A stretch of DNA of 64,000 nucleotides, from positions 1 to 64,000 of the forward strand of contig NZ_VFES01000019.1 of the NCBI RefSeq assembly GCF_007858185.1, written 5' to 3'. Shown here piece by piece: positions 35,874-44,234 of the stretch. Position 1 is the stretch's first letter. Every line of letters begins with the position of its first letter. Position numbers and translations under genes: made by a program. A model generated the notes under the pieces. That model had not been told where the DNA came from and did no database searches. It saw only the letters and a list, made by a program, of their open reading frames with translations. Source of the stretch: Pseudomonas grimontii (GTDB lineage: Bacteria; Pseudomonadota; Gammaproteobacteria; Pseudomonadales; Pseudomonadaceae).

Positions 35874-36902
35874 TTACTGGATGTTGGCAGACGCTTTGCG
35901 AACCTGATCGACCACCGATTTCGGCAGCGGGATATAGCCCATCGAGTCGGCGATTTTCTGACCTTCGGTCAGGCTGTACTCGACCATTTCACGCATGGCC
36001 TTGGCCTTGGCCGGGTTGCCGTTGTCCTTGCGGAAGATCATCCAGGTGTAGGAGGTGATCGGGTAGGACTTGGCACCGTCCGGATCCGGCAGCCAGGCCA
36101 CCAGGCTTTCCGGCATCTTCACCGCCGCCAGGGCTTCGGCACCGCTTTCGGCGTTAGGTACCACGTACTTGCCGGCCTTGTTTTGCAGCTGGGCGAAGTC
36201 AACCTTGGCCAGCTTGGCGAAGCCGTATTCGATATAGCCAATCGCGCCTGGGGTCTGGCGTACGGTGGCGGTCACACCATCGTTCTTCGGCGATTTGATG
36301 AATTTGTCGCTGGCTGGCCAGTTGACGGTGTTGCCTTCACCCAAGTCCTTCTGGAACTGTGGGTTGATGGCCGCCAAGTGCTTGGTGAAAACGGCAGTGG
36401 TACCGCTGGAGTCCGCACGCACGACCACGGTGATCGGCATATCCGGCAGTTTCAGGCCAGGGTTGGCGGCGACGATCTGCGGATCGTTCCACTTGGTAAT
36501 CTTGCCCAGGAAGATGTTGGAGTACACATCGCGTGGCAACTTAAGTTCTTTAGGATTACCTGGCAGGTTGAACGCCAGCACGATTTCGCCTGCGGTCATC
36601 GGCAGCAACTGCACGCCTTCGGCGACCTTGGCGATGTCTTCATCTTTCATCGCCGAGTCACTGGCGGCGAAGTCCACGGTTTTGTTCAGGAAGTCCTGTA
36701 CACCCGCGCCACTGCCTTTGGATTGGTAGTCAACCGTGACGCCCTCGGTCTTCTTGCTGAAATCCTTGAACCAGGTGAGGTAGATCGGCGCTGGGAAACT
36801 GGCGCCAGAACCTGTCAGACGGACGTTCTCGGCAGCAAATACCGAGGTGGCACTTAGAGAAACCGCAACGGCGAGTGCAGCTGACTTCATCAGACGTTTC
36901 AT
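35874..36902 (-). CDS. pstS: Phosphate-binding periplasmic protein PstS
   Basis: A 342-residue periplasmic phosphate receptor. The signal peptide ends near SVFA-AEN. Family motifs are LTGSGASFPAPIYLTWFKDF at the mature N-terminus, SKGSGAGVQDFL, DSAMKD and RADSSGTTAVFTKHL, which contain the phosphate-binding Ser, Asp and Arg residues. AAGGA lies nine bases upstream of ATG 36902. It is the first gene of the pst operon; a Pho-box-like site lies about 50-67 bases upstream. Confidence 0.95.
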   Translation of the reverse strand: MKRLMKSAALAVAVSLSATSVFAAENVRLTGSGASFPAPIYLTWFKDFSKKTEGVTVDYQSKGSGAGVQDFLNKTVDFAASDSAMKDEDIAKVAEGVQLLPMTAGEIVLAFNLPGNPKELKLPRDVYSNIFLGKITKWNDPQIVAANPGLKLPDMPITVVVRADSSGTTAVFTKHLAAINPQFQKDLGEGNTVNWPASDKFIKSPKNDGVTATVRQTPGAIGYIEYGFAKLAKVDFAQLQNKAGKYVVPNAESGAEALAAVKMPESLVAWLPDPDGAKSYPITSYTWMIFRKDNGNPAKAKAMREMVEYSLTEGQKIADSMGYIPLPKSVVDQVRKASANIQ

Positions 36903-36951
36903 TCAGGGAAATCCTTGTGATTACGGGCTCCCGGAACTTTGCAGCAGCTTT

Positions 36952-36969
36952 GTTACGCTTTTATGAAAA
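36952..36969 (-). promoter_or_regulatory. Probable Pho box (PhoB site) for pstS
   Basis: On the minus strand TTTTCATAAAAGCGTAAC matches the PhoB consensus (two CTGTCAT-type direct repeats around an A-rich centre) best at TCATAAAA and GT-AC. Its position 50-67 bases before the pstS ATG fits phosphate-starvation control. The shared 189-base region could also serve the divergent ppk2. Confidence 0.6.
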
Positions 36970-37091
36970 TTGAATGGCAAACCGCTATTTCGTCGCGCCT
37001 TTTCGCCACAGCCACGCATTTCGATGTAATTGGTTGGTAACAAAATGCGACTAAGACTTTGCCATCTCCCCCCACGACGCGAGTGCCTCCC

Positions 37092-38009
37092 ATGTCTGCA
37101 GTAGACGACGCCTTGATCCAGCGCATCCACCGTGAGCTGCTGGATCACAGTGACGAAGAGCTCGAACTGGAATTATCCGAAGACGGGCACGACCTGAACG
37201 CGCTGTTCGATGAGCACGTCGAGGAAAGCCCGGAGAAGGCCGCGCGCAGGATTTACTTCAGCGAATTGTTCCGCCTGCAAGGCGAACTGGTGAAGCTGCA
37301 AAGCTGGGTGGTCAAGACCGGCGCCAAAGTGGTGATCCTCTTCGAGGGCCGCGATGCCGCCGGCAAAGGCGGTGTGATCAAACGCATTACCCAGCGACTC
37401 AACCCGCGGGTCTGCCGCGTCGCCGCCCTGCCCGCCCCCAACGACCGCGAACAGACGCAGTGGTACTTCCAGCGTTACGTCTCGCACCTGCCGGCGGCCG
37501 GTGAAATCGTGCTGTTCGACCGCAGTTGGTACAACCGCGCCGGCGTCGAACAAGTCATGGGTTTTTGCAACGAGGACCAGTACGAAGAGTTCTTCCGCAC
37601 CGTGCCGGAGTTCGAGCGCATGCTCGCCCGCTCCGGCATCCAGCTGATCAAATACTGGTTCTCCATTTCCGACCAGGAACAGCACCTGCGCTTTCTCAGC
37701 CGCATTCACGACCCGCTCAAACAGTGGAAACTCAGCCCCATGGACCTGGAGTCGCGTCGGCGCTGGGAGGCTTACACCAAGGCCAAGGAAGTCATGCTCG
37801 AGCGCACCCACATCGCCGAAGCGCCATGGTGGGTGGTGCAGGCCGATGACAAAAAGAAAGCCCGACTCAACTGCATCCACCACCTGCTCGGGCAGATGCC
37901 TTATGAGGAAGTGGAACTGCCGGTGATCGAGCTGCCGCAACGGGTCAGGCAGGAGGACTACTCGCGCAGCCCGACGCCAGCGCAAATCATTGTGCCGCAG
38001 GTCTATTAA
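37092..38009 (+). CDS. ppk2: Polyphosphate kinase 2
   Basis: A 305-residue PPK2-family enzyme that transfers phosphate between polyphosphate and nucleoside di- or monophosphates. Walker A is GRDAAGKGG (86-94), Walker B FDRSWYNRAGVE (142-153), with the lid region between. The single-domain length fits class I or II. Start MSAVDDALIQ (ATG 37092) is chosen over an upstream frame extension because it matches the family N-terminus, although the ribosome site is weak. It is divergent from pstS, linking phosphate uptake with polyphosphate use; shared control through the Pho box is plausible but unproven. Confidence 0.92.
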   Translation: MSAVDDALIQRIHRELLDHSDEELELELSEDGHDLNALFDEHVEESPEKAARRIYFSELFRLQGELVKLQSWVVKTGAKVVILFEGRDAAGKGGVIKRITQRLNPRVCRVAALPAPNDREQTQWYFQRYVSHLPAAGEIVLFDRSWYNRAGVEQVMGFCNEDQYEEFFRTVPEFERMLARSGIQLIKYWFSISDQEQHLRFLSRIHDPLKQWKLSPMDLESRRRWEAYTKAKEVMLERTHIAEAPWWVVQADDKKKARLNCIHHLLGQMPYEEVELPVIELPQRVRQEDYSRSPTPAQIIVPQVY

Positions 38010-38071
38010 CGTAGGACGTAATAGATTCCCCAGTGGTGAGCAGGCCGTTCAGTTAACAGCGAACACCGTAC

Positions 38072-38207
38072 CTGTGGCGAGCGGGCTTGCCCCGCGCTGG
38101 GCTGCGCAGCAGCCCCAAAACACAGCCCCGGAACTGTCTGGCACACTGCAGCGTTCTTATTGGGGCTGCTTCGCAGCCCAGCGCGGGGCAAGCCCGCTCA
38201 CTACAAG
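38072..38207. repeat. REPIN of the 'gcggggcaagcccgctc' family
   Basis: Arms ctgtggcgagcgggcttgcc (38072 on) and ggcaagcccgctcactacaag (to 38207) enclose second-level complementary segments gcgctgggctgcgcagcagc / gctgcttcgcagcccagcgc. This is a different REP family from the units at 3.9, 7.1 and 9.9 kb. It lies between converging ppk2 and polygalacturonase genes. Confidence 0.88.
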
Positions 38208-38232
38208 GGTCCATTCACCATAACGTTTGCGC

Positions 38233-40032
38233 TTACGGCGCCGGCTCCACCTCCTTGAACACCAGCCCTTGGCTACCGCTGACCTGCCACGGGTTGGCAC
38301 CGCCGGTCTGGCTGAAGACCACGTGGTCGAAGCGTGAGTCTTTCAGCCCGTCGATACGCGCCTTGGCCGCGCCGCGAAAACGCACACGCTCGAACACCAG
38401 GCCCTGATGGTAAGCGTTGTGCGCTGCATCGCCCTTGACCTCGATCGCCGCGCCTTGAGCATTTTCTACGCTCACGTCGCTCACCCGAACGTCCTTGAAC
38501 TGCCCCGCTATGGTTGAGCGCTGATAGTCGAGCTTGGCGTTCGGGTCGTTGTAGTCGAGGGTAAAAATGAACGCCTGCTTGACGGTGTTGCGGATCGCCG
38601 AGTCGCGGAACGTCACGTTGCGCGCGCCGCCGCCCATGAAGTTGGTGCTTTTCATGCGCAACCCGGCATCGGTGCCGTCCGACACGTTGTCTTCGGCCAG
38701 GATGTTTTGGATCCAGGCACCGGTATGGCTGCCGGCGACCACCATGCCATGGCCCTTGCGGAAGTAGTTGTTGAAGATCCACGCGTCTTCCTGCGGCGGT
38801 TGATGCACGGCATCGGCACCGGTGCCGGCAGCGAAGTTCACACAGTCATCACCGGTGTCGAAGAAGTTGTTGAACACCATCGCGCCCTTGCTGTTGGCGA
38901 ACTCGATGCCGTCGCCGTTGTTGGCGTCGTAGGTCTTGTGGGTGGTGTTGGCCAGCACCACGTTTTCGGTCTCCAGGTTCATGATGCCGTGGAACGCCGG
39001 GTTCACCACGGTGAAACCGCCGTAGAACACGTTCTTCACATTGCGCAGGGTAATCAGCGAGGAGCGCATCTGCCCGTAGGCATCCTTGACGTTCATGCCG
39101 CGCGCCACGGCCTGCTCCACCTGCGCCTTGGCCAGGATGCCGTCCTGGGCGTAGCGGGTATTGTCGCTGGGCAGGTAGAACGGCAGTGCCTGGCCACGCT
39201 CGTCGACGACATCGGCGTTACGCTTCCAGCCATTGCCATCGAGGGTGCCCTTGCCGACGATGCGGATGTTTTCGAATGACTGATGCTGGCGTGGATCGCG
39301 GGGCAACGCGTTGATCAGCGAGGCCGGGCGCACGGTGGTGGAATACGGGTACTGGATGTAGCCGGCCAACGGATAATCTTCGGCGCGCTCGGAACCGAGC
39401 AGGGTCGCGCCTTCGGCGATCTCCAGGGTCATGTTGCTCTTGAGGTAGAGCGCGCCGCTTTTGTAGGTGCCTTCAGGCAGCAAGACTTTGCAACCGACGG
39501 TGCAGGCATCGATGGCGTTCTGGATCGCCTGGGTATCGAGATGGCTACCGTCGCCTTTGGCGCCGTATTTTTTCACGTCAAATACCGCCGCAACCTGAGT
39601 AGTGCGTTGCAGCACCGGGGCGCTGTCGGCGGACTCTTTGCCGTTGCCGTCCACCGAACGCACGGTGAAGCGGTACGCCGTGTCGGGCTTCAGGCCGTGG
39701 GCGGTGAAGCTGTGAATGCCGATGCGATGATGGAAGTTGGCAGTGTCTTGCCGATAAAACTGGTCGATGTAGGGTTTGGCTGGTGACACCTGGTCATTGT
39801 TGGCATTGGCGCTGCCCAGCAGCGTGCCATTAGCGTATACCCGGTAATCCTTGATGCCCGCATGCTCGGCAGGCTTTTCCCACACCAGGATGATTTGCCG
39901 GTCATCAAAAGCCAGCGTCGGTACTTGCAGTTTTGACGGGGCTTGCAGCGCCCATGCCAGCGGGCTGCATCCAAGGGCCACGAGGACCAGCGCGCAACGC
40001 ACCGGGTTTGTTTTCGAGGGTTGATACGGCAT
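38233..40032 (-). CDS. pehX: Exo-polygalacturonase (GH28) with N-terminal fibronectin-like domain
   Basis: A 599-residue secreted pectinase resembling PehX of Dickeya, which releases digalacturonate from the non-reducing end of polygalacturonate. The signal peptide (MPYQPSKTNP... to about WA-LQ, residue 29) is followed by a fibronectin type III-like domain (about 32-145) and a GH28 beta-helix. Catalytic pattern: D374 in NNGDGIEF, D395/D396 in DTGDDCVNF, H428 in KGHGMVV and R459/K461 in RMKST. ATG 40032 has AAGGAG seven bases upstream. It follows the tautomerase-like gene by 41 bases in the same direction, and lies in the pectin/galacturonate locus. Confidence 0.9.
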   Translation of the reverse strand: MPYQPSKTNPVRCALVLVALGCSPLAWALQAPSKLQVPTLAFDDRQIILVWEKPAEHAGIKDYRVYANGTLLGSANANNDQVSPAKPYIDQFYRQDTANFHHRIGIHSFTAHGLKPDTAYRFTVRSVDGNGKESADSAPVLQRTTQVAAVFDVKKYGAKGDGSHLDTQAIQNAIDACTVGCKVLLPEGTYKSGALYLKSNMTLEIAEGATLLGSERAEDYPLAGYIQYPYSTTVRPASLINALPRDPRQHQSFENIRIVGKGTLDGNGWKRNADVVDERGQALPFYLPSDNTRYAQDGILAKAQVEQAVARGMNVKDAYGQMRSSLITLRNVKNVFYGGFTVVNPAFHGIMNLETENVVLANTTHKTYDANNGDGIEFANSKGAMVFNNFFDTGDDCVNFAAGTGADAVHQPPQEDAWIFNNYFRKGHGMVVAGSHTGAWIQNILAEDNVSDGTDAGLRMKSTNFMGGGARNVTFRDSAIRNTVKQAFIFTLDYNDPNAKLDYQRSTIAGQFKDVRVSDVSVENAQGAAIEVKGDAAHNAYHQGLVFERVRFRGAAKARIDGLKDSRFDHVVFSQTGGANPWQVSGSQGLVFKEVEPAP

Positions 40033-40073
40033 GTTGTTCTCCTTGTTTTTGCCGGTATTCACACCGAGGGGCG

Positions 40074-40442
40074 CTACATCTGCCGCCCGGACTCTTCGAG
40101 GTATTGGCTGCGATTGACGAAGGTTTCGCGGGGCATTTCGCGCACGTCCATGGACAGCGCCTCGACCTGCGGCAGCAGTTCAATCAGGGCGCCCAGCGTT
40201 GCCGAAGCCAGGCTGCGCTGTTGTTCGGCAGTGCGCCCGGCGAACAGGTACAGGGCAACGTGCACGAAGTCATCTTGAGTGCTGCCACAGCGGTAATGGC
40301 TGAAGCCGTTGAGCCGCACCTTGATGTCGCCGGGCTTGAATACGCCGAAGCTGTCGAGGGCATCGTGTACGGTGGCCAGCAGGGTGTGTTCGCCGATGCG
40401 TTGGGCCAAGGCCGCTGGGCAATCGATGATGCAGTGGGGCAT
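40074..40442 (-). CDS. 5-carboxymethyl-2-hydroxymuconate isomerase-like tautomerase
   Basis: A 122-residue tautomerase-superfamily protein resembling HpaF/HpcD: MPHCIIDCPAAL with the N-terminal proline (after Met removal) that acts as catalytic base, FKPGDIKVRLNGFSHYRCG and the C-terminal EMPRETFVNRSQYL. HpaF normally serves homoprotocatechuate breakdown, yet this copy lies between kdgD and pehX, 18 kb from the hpa genes. It may be recruited to isomerise an unsaturated uronate or keto-sugar acid, or it is simply a displaced hpaF; I cannot decide. GAGGATC precedes the ATG. Confidence 0.8.
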   Translation of the reverse strand: MPHCIIDCPAALAQRIGEHTLLATVHDALDSFGVFKPGDIKVRLNGFSHYRCGSTQDDFVHVALYLFAGRTAEQQRSLASATLGALIELLPQVEALSMDVREMPRETFVNRSQYLEESGRQM

Positions 40443-40465
40443 GGTGGATCCTCACAAGCAGGTTG

Positions 40466-40493
40466 AATGTGGGAGCTGTCGAGCCCCCACATT
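40466..40493. repeat. Short REP-derived hairpin
   Basis: AATGTGGG-N12-CCCACATT, a degenerate single REP (aatgtgggagctgtcgagcc) in the 79-base gap between kdgD and the tautomerase gene. It may act as a weak transcript-processing stem. No T-run follows. Confidence 0.6.
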
Positions 40494-40521
40494 GATCTCC
40501 AGTGTTTTTCGAACGCCTTGA

Positions 40522-41433
40522 TTACTGGGCGCCCAGCGCCTTGATCAGCACGTCCAGCTGCTCCACTTCTTCAGGCAGCAAGTCGGTCAACGGCGCGCGC
40601 ACCGGGCCGGCGTCGTGGCCGACCAGGCGTGCACCGGCCTTGACGATACTCACGCCATATCCTTCGCAGCGGTTGCGGATCGCCAGGTACGGCAGGAAGA
40701 AATCATCGATCAAGCGGCCCACGGTGGCGTGGTCGTCGGCGGCCACCGCGCGGTAGAAATCCATCGCGGTTTTCGGGATGAAGTTGAACACCGCCGAGGA
40801 ATACACCGGCACGCCCAGGGCCTTGTAGGCCGCTGCATAGACTTCGGCGGTCGGCAGCCCGCCGAGGTAGGTCAGGCGGTCGCCGAGGCGACGACGGATC
40901 GACACCATCGATTCGACTTCACCGATACCGTCCTTGAAACCGATCAGGTTCGGGCAGCGCTCGGCCAACTGTTCCAGGCTGTCGGCATTGAGACGGCACA
41001 GGTTGCGGTTGTACACCACCACGCCGAAATCCACCGAGTTGCACACCTGCTCAACGTGGGCCACCAGGCCTTTCTGGCTGGCTTCGGTGAGGTAATGTGG
41101 CATCAGCAGAATACCGGCGGCACCGAGGCGCTCGGCTTCCTGAGCATAGGCGATAGCCTGGCGTGTAGGGCCACCGGCACCGGCGAGGATGGGCACCTGG
41201 CCTTTGCAGGTGTCCACCGCAGTCTTGATGATCTGCGTGTATTCCTTGGCTTCCAGGGAGAAGAATTCGCCGGTGCCCCCTGCCGCGAACAACGCGCTGG
41301 CGCCGTAGGGTGCCAGCCATTCCAGGCGGCGTGCATAGGTGTCGGCGCGGAAGTCACCGGCCGCGTCAAAGTCGGTAACCGGGAACGAGAGCAAGCCGGA
41401 AGACAGGACTGTTTTTAGTTCTTGTGGCGTCAT
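40522..41433 (-). CDS. kdgD: 5-dehydro-4-deoxyglucarate dehydratase
   Basis: A 303-residue DapA/NAL-superfamily enzyme that dehydrates and decarboxylates 5-dehydro-4-deoxyglucarate to 2-oxoglutarate semialdehyde, in galactarate and glucarate breakdown. Schiff-base K167 is in LIGFKDGIGEV, the conserved Tyr in VVYNRN (Y141) and the phosphate-less substrate loop AAGGTGEFFSL near residue 50. ATG 41433 has GAGG nine bases upstream; in-frame sequence further up is not family-like. A GntR-type operator lies about 50 bases upstream. A 2-oxoglutarate-semialdehyde dehydrogenase is not adjacent and may be elsewhere. Confidence 0.92.
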   Translation of the reverse strand: MTPQELKTVLSSGLLSFPVTDFDAAGDFRADTYARRLEWLAPYGASALFAAGGTGEFFSLEAKEYTQIIKTAVDTCKGQVPILAGAGGPTRQAIAYAQEAERLGAAGILLMPHYLTEASQKGLVAHVEQVCNSVDFGVVVYNRNLCRLNADSLEQLAERCPNLIGFKDGIGEVESMVSIRRRLGDRLTYLGGLPTAEVYAAAYKALGVPVYSSAVFNFIPKTAMDFYRAVAADDHATVGRLIDDFFLPYLAIRNRCEGYGVSIVKAGARLVGHDAGPVRAPLTDLLPEEVEQLDVLIKALGAQ

Positions 41434-41481
41434 GTTCGCAAACCTCAAATCGAAAAATAAAGGGAATACCTCAAGAGGTAC

Positions 41482-41494
41482 GTCATCGTACAAC
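41482..41494. promoter_or_regulatory. Candidate GntR (FadR-type) operator in the kdgD promoter
   Basis: GTCATCGTACAAC is identical to the site at 49863-49875 and shares the core RTCGTACRAC with those at 50052 and 52568. It lies 49-61 bases before the kdgD ATG, a repressor-type position. Confidence 0.65.
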
Positions 41495-41610
41495 TGTGCA
41501 GATGAGTTAGCTACCCTCTAAGCGCTTTTGTTTGCGCCAATATAATTTAATCAATAAAACCAGCTTATTACGTGCAAAAAACTTGAAGACACGCATCATC
41601 ACTCAATCAA

Positions 41611-41625
41611 AGTCATACGATGACT
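41611..41625. promoter_or_regulatory. Second candidate GntR operator upstream of kdgD
   Basis: AGTCATACGATGACT is a perfect 6-bp inverted repeat around ACG, with the same arm sequence (GTCAT) and 3-base centre as the other sites. It lies about 180 bases upstream of kdgD, just after the ABC transporter operon. The intervening sequence is AT-rich. Confidence 0.55.
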
Positions 41626-41632
41626 ATAGGAA

Positions 41633-42409
41633 TCAGCCGACCTTACGCCCTACAGATTCCTGACTGAAGTCACGGCTGGCCTGCACCAGCATGCGCGTGT
41701 AGTCGTGCACGGCCTGGTCCTGACTCAGGGCCTGGCAGTCGAGCAATTCGACGATCCTGCCGTGCTGCATCACCGCCACCCGGTCGCACAAGTGAGTGAC
41801 CACCCCCAGATCATGAGTGACCAGCAGATAGGTGAGTTTCTCGCGCTCGCGCAGGTCCGCCAGCAAGTTGAGGATCTCGGCCTGCACCGACACATCCAGG
41901 GCCGAGGTCGGCTCATCCAGCAACAGCACGCGGGGCTCAAGGATCAATGCGCGGGCAATCGCCACGCGTTGGCGCTGCCCACCGGACAACTGATGCGGAT
42001 AGCGGAAGCGGAAGCTGTCGTTCAGGCCGACCTTGAGCAGGATCTCGTTGATCCGGTCGTCCTTGTCCCCTACCCCGTGGATGATCAGCGGTTCGCGCAG
42101 GGCGGTGTCGATGGTGTGCCGGGGGTGCAGGGAGCCATAGGGGTCCTGGAAGACCATCTGCACTTTGCGAAAGTGCTCCTTGGGAATCTTGTGCTGCAAC
42201 GGCGCGCCGGCGATGCTCAGCGCCCCGTGCCAATGCCGGTATTGCCCGGCCAGGCAGCGCAGTACGGTGGTCTTGCCCGAACCGGACTCCCCCACCAGGC
42301 CGAACGATTCGCCGTCGGCGACACTCAGGCTCACATCGTGCAGCACCTGGTTGATGGCAGCGCCTGTGCCGAAGCTCAGGTTCAAGGCGTGCGCTTGGAT
42401 CATGGGCAT
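41633..42409 (-). CDS. Dipeptide-type ABC transporter ATPase (DppF/OppF class)
   Basis: A 258-residue ATPase of the peptide/nickel/oligosaccharide importer family. Walker A is GESGSGKTT (near residues 40-48), signature LSGGQRQRVAIARAL, Walker B VLLLDEPTSALD. RBS AGGAAC precedes ATG 42409. It is the last gene of a six-gene transporter block that begins downstream of the enolase-superfamily gene. Located in a galacturonate locus, it more likely energises uptake of uronides or oligogalacturonides than of peptides. This is inferred from context only. Confidence 0.88.
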   Translation of the reverse strand: MPMIQAHALNLSFGTGAAINQVLHDVSLSVADGESFGLVGESGSGKTTVLRCLAGQYRHWHGALSIAGAPLQHKIPKEHFRKVQMVFQDPYGSLHPRHTIDTALREPLIIHGVGDKDDRINEILLKVGLNDSFRFRYPHQLSGGQRQRVAIARALILEPRVLLLDEPTSALDVSVQAEILNLLADLREREKLTYLLVTHDLGVVTHLCDRVAVMQHGRIVELLDCQALSQDQAVHDYTRMLVQASRDFSQESVGRKVG

Positions 42410-42420
42410 GGTCAGGTTCC

Positions 42421-43260
42421 TTATTGAGTCAGCCAGAGTGGATCGCGCTTAAGCACCGGCAGGTGCACGCGACGATTATCCATGCTCGGCAGCGCGGCCA
42501 GCAGGCCACGGGTGTAGGGATGCTCGGCGTATTGCAGGTCGCAGGCGGCCAGGGATTCGACGACGCGCCCGGCGTACATCACCAACACGCGGTCACAGTA
42601 GTTGCGCACCAGGTTGAGGTCGTGACTGACAAAAATCAGCCCCATCTGCTGCTGGTCCACCAGTTCTTCCAGCACGTTGAGCACTTGCTGGCGCACCGAG
42701 ACATCCAGCGCCGACGTGGGCTCATCGGCAATGATCACTTCCGGACGCGTGATTACCATCATCGCGATCATGATGCGCTGGCCCATACCGCCGGACACTT
42801 CGTGCGGGTACAGGTTGTAGACCCGCTTCGGATCGCGGATATGCACCTGCTCGAGCATCTGCATGACCCGCTCGCGCGCATCACTGCGACTGGCCTTGTG
42901 GTGGGCCAGGTAGGCTTCGGCAATCTGGTCGCCCACCTTGACCACCGGGTTCAGCGAGTACTTGGGGTCTTGCATGATCATCGAGATGCGCTGGCCGCGA
43001 ATCTTCTGCATTGCCTTTTCACTGGCCGAGAGCAGGTCGACCTCGCCAAACGCCATGGTCTTGGCGGTGATTTTCGCGCTGGGCGGATGCAGCTTGAGCA
43101 GGCTGCGCCCGACGGTGGACTTGCCTGAGCCGGACTCACCGACAATCGCCAGCTTCTCCCGACCCAAGGTAAAGGACACATCGCGCACGGCGTGGGTTTC
43201 TTTCTGGCCACTGACGAAGCGCACATTAAGCCCTTCGACATTCAGTTTGATGGCGGACAT
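42421..43260 (-). CDS. Dipeptide-type ABC transporter ATPase (DppD/OppD class)
   Basis: A 279-residue ATPase, partner of the preceding one. Walker A is GESGSGKSTVGRSLL, Q-loop MIMQDPKYSLNPV, signature EVSGGMGQRIMIAM (a variant of LSGGQ) and Walker B VIIADEPTSALD. The C-terminal tail contains the peptide-ABC extension HPYTRGLLAALPSMD. GGAG lies eight bases before ATG 43260. The two ATPases are 11 bases apart. Confidence 0.88.
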   Translation of the reverse strand: MSAIKLNVEGLNVRFVSGQKETHAVRDVSFTLGREKLAIVGESGSGKSTVGRSLLKLHPPSAKITAKTMAFGEVDLLSASEKAMQKIRGQRISMIMQDPKYSLNPVVKVGDQIAEAYLAHHKASRSDARERVMQMLEQVHIRDPKRVYNLYPHEVSGGMGQRIMIAMMVITRPEVIIADEPTSALDVSVRQQVLNVLEELVDQQQMGLIFVSHDLNLVRNYCDRVLVMYAGRVVESLAACDLQYAEHPYTRGLLAALPSMDNRRVHLPVLKRDPLWLTQ

Positions 43261-43274
43261 AAGGTGTTCTCCGA

Positions 43275-44192
43275 TTATTCGCTGCGCGGATCAAGGATGT
43301 CCCGCAGGCCATCGCCTAACAGGTTGAAGGCCAGGCTGACCAACATGATCGCCGCCCCGGGAACCGCCACCAGCCACCAGCACTCGAGCATGTAGCGGCG
43401 CCCGGTGGAAATCATCGCGCCCCACTCCGGCAGCGGCGCCTGGGCACCCAGGCCGAGGAAGCCCAAAGCGGCCGCGGTGAGGATGATCCCGGCCATGTTC
43501 ATGGTCAGGCGGATGATCACCGAGGACAGGCACATCGGCACGATATGGCGCAGGATAATCCGCGCCGGCGACGCGCCTTGCAGTTCCACGGCGACGACAA
43601 AGTCGGCGTTGCGCAGGGACAGGGTTTCAGCCCGCGCGAGCCGCGCAATCGGTGGCCAGGAAGTCAAGGCAATCGCCACCACCGCATGCTCCAGGCCAGG
43701 GCCCAGGGCAGCGATAAAGGCCAGCGCCAGGACCAGGCTGGGGAAGGAAATAAAGATGTCGGTCAGGCGCATGAACACCGTGTCGACCGCCCCGCCGAAG
43801 TAGCCCGAGACGGTGCCGATAAACAGCCCGATGGGACCGACGATCACGGTTACCAGCGCAATGATGTACAGCGTGATCCGCGAGCCATAGACCAGCCGAC
43901 TGAAAATATCCCGGCCGTATTCGTCGGTGCCGAACCAGTGCGCCGAGCCCGGCGCCTGCAAGGCTGTGGCGAGGTTCTGCGCGACCGGGTCATGGGTGGC
44001 GATCCACGGCGCAAAAGCCGCGACCACCACCAAGAGCAGCGCAACCAGCAGGCCCGCCAGGGTCATGGGGTTACGCAACAGGTGACGCAGCACCCGCAGG
44101 CCGCTCTTGCAGAAGGCATCGAAACTGGAGCCCGGCGAGCGATCCACCGGCCGCTTCGCCGCCGTTTCGATGGAAGACAGATTGGCATTCAT
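43275..44192 (-). CDS. Dipeptide-type ABC transporter permease (DppC class)
   Basis: A 305-residue permease. A first helix (about residues 40-60, MTLAGLLVALLLVVVAAFAP) is followed by the DppC-type segment HWFGTDEYGRDIFSRLVYGS and the coupling motif LQGASPARIILRHIVP. Start ATG 44192 is preferred; ATG 44198 abuts the only plausible ribosome site. Its upstream neighbour is a binding-protein gene (42 bases). Together with the permease at 45891 it builds the channel. Confidence 0.87.
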   Translation of the reverse strand: MNANLSSIETAAKRPVDRSPGSSFDAFCKSGLRVLRHLLRNPMTLAGLLVALLLVVVAAFAPWIATHDPVAQNLATALQAPGSAHWFGTDEYGRDIFSRLVYGSRITLYIIALVTVIVGPIGLFIGTVSGYFGGAVDTVFMRLTDIFISFPSLVLALAFIAALGPGLEHAVVAIALTSWPPIARLARAETLSLRNADFVVAVELQGASPARIILRHIVPMCLSSVIIRLTMNMAGIILTAAALGFLGLGAQAPLPEWGAMISTGRRYMLECWWLVAVPGAAIMLVSLAFNLLGDGLRDILDPRSE

Positions 44193-44234
44193 AAGCATCT
44201 TCTCTGTGTGAATTCTGAAGGGCCGCAGCCCCAC

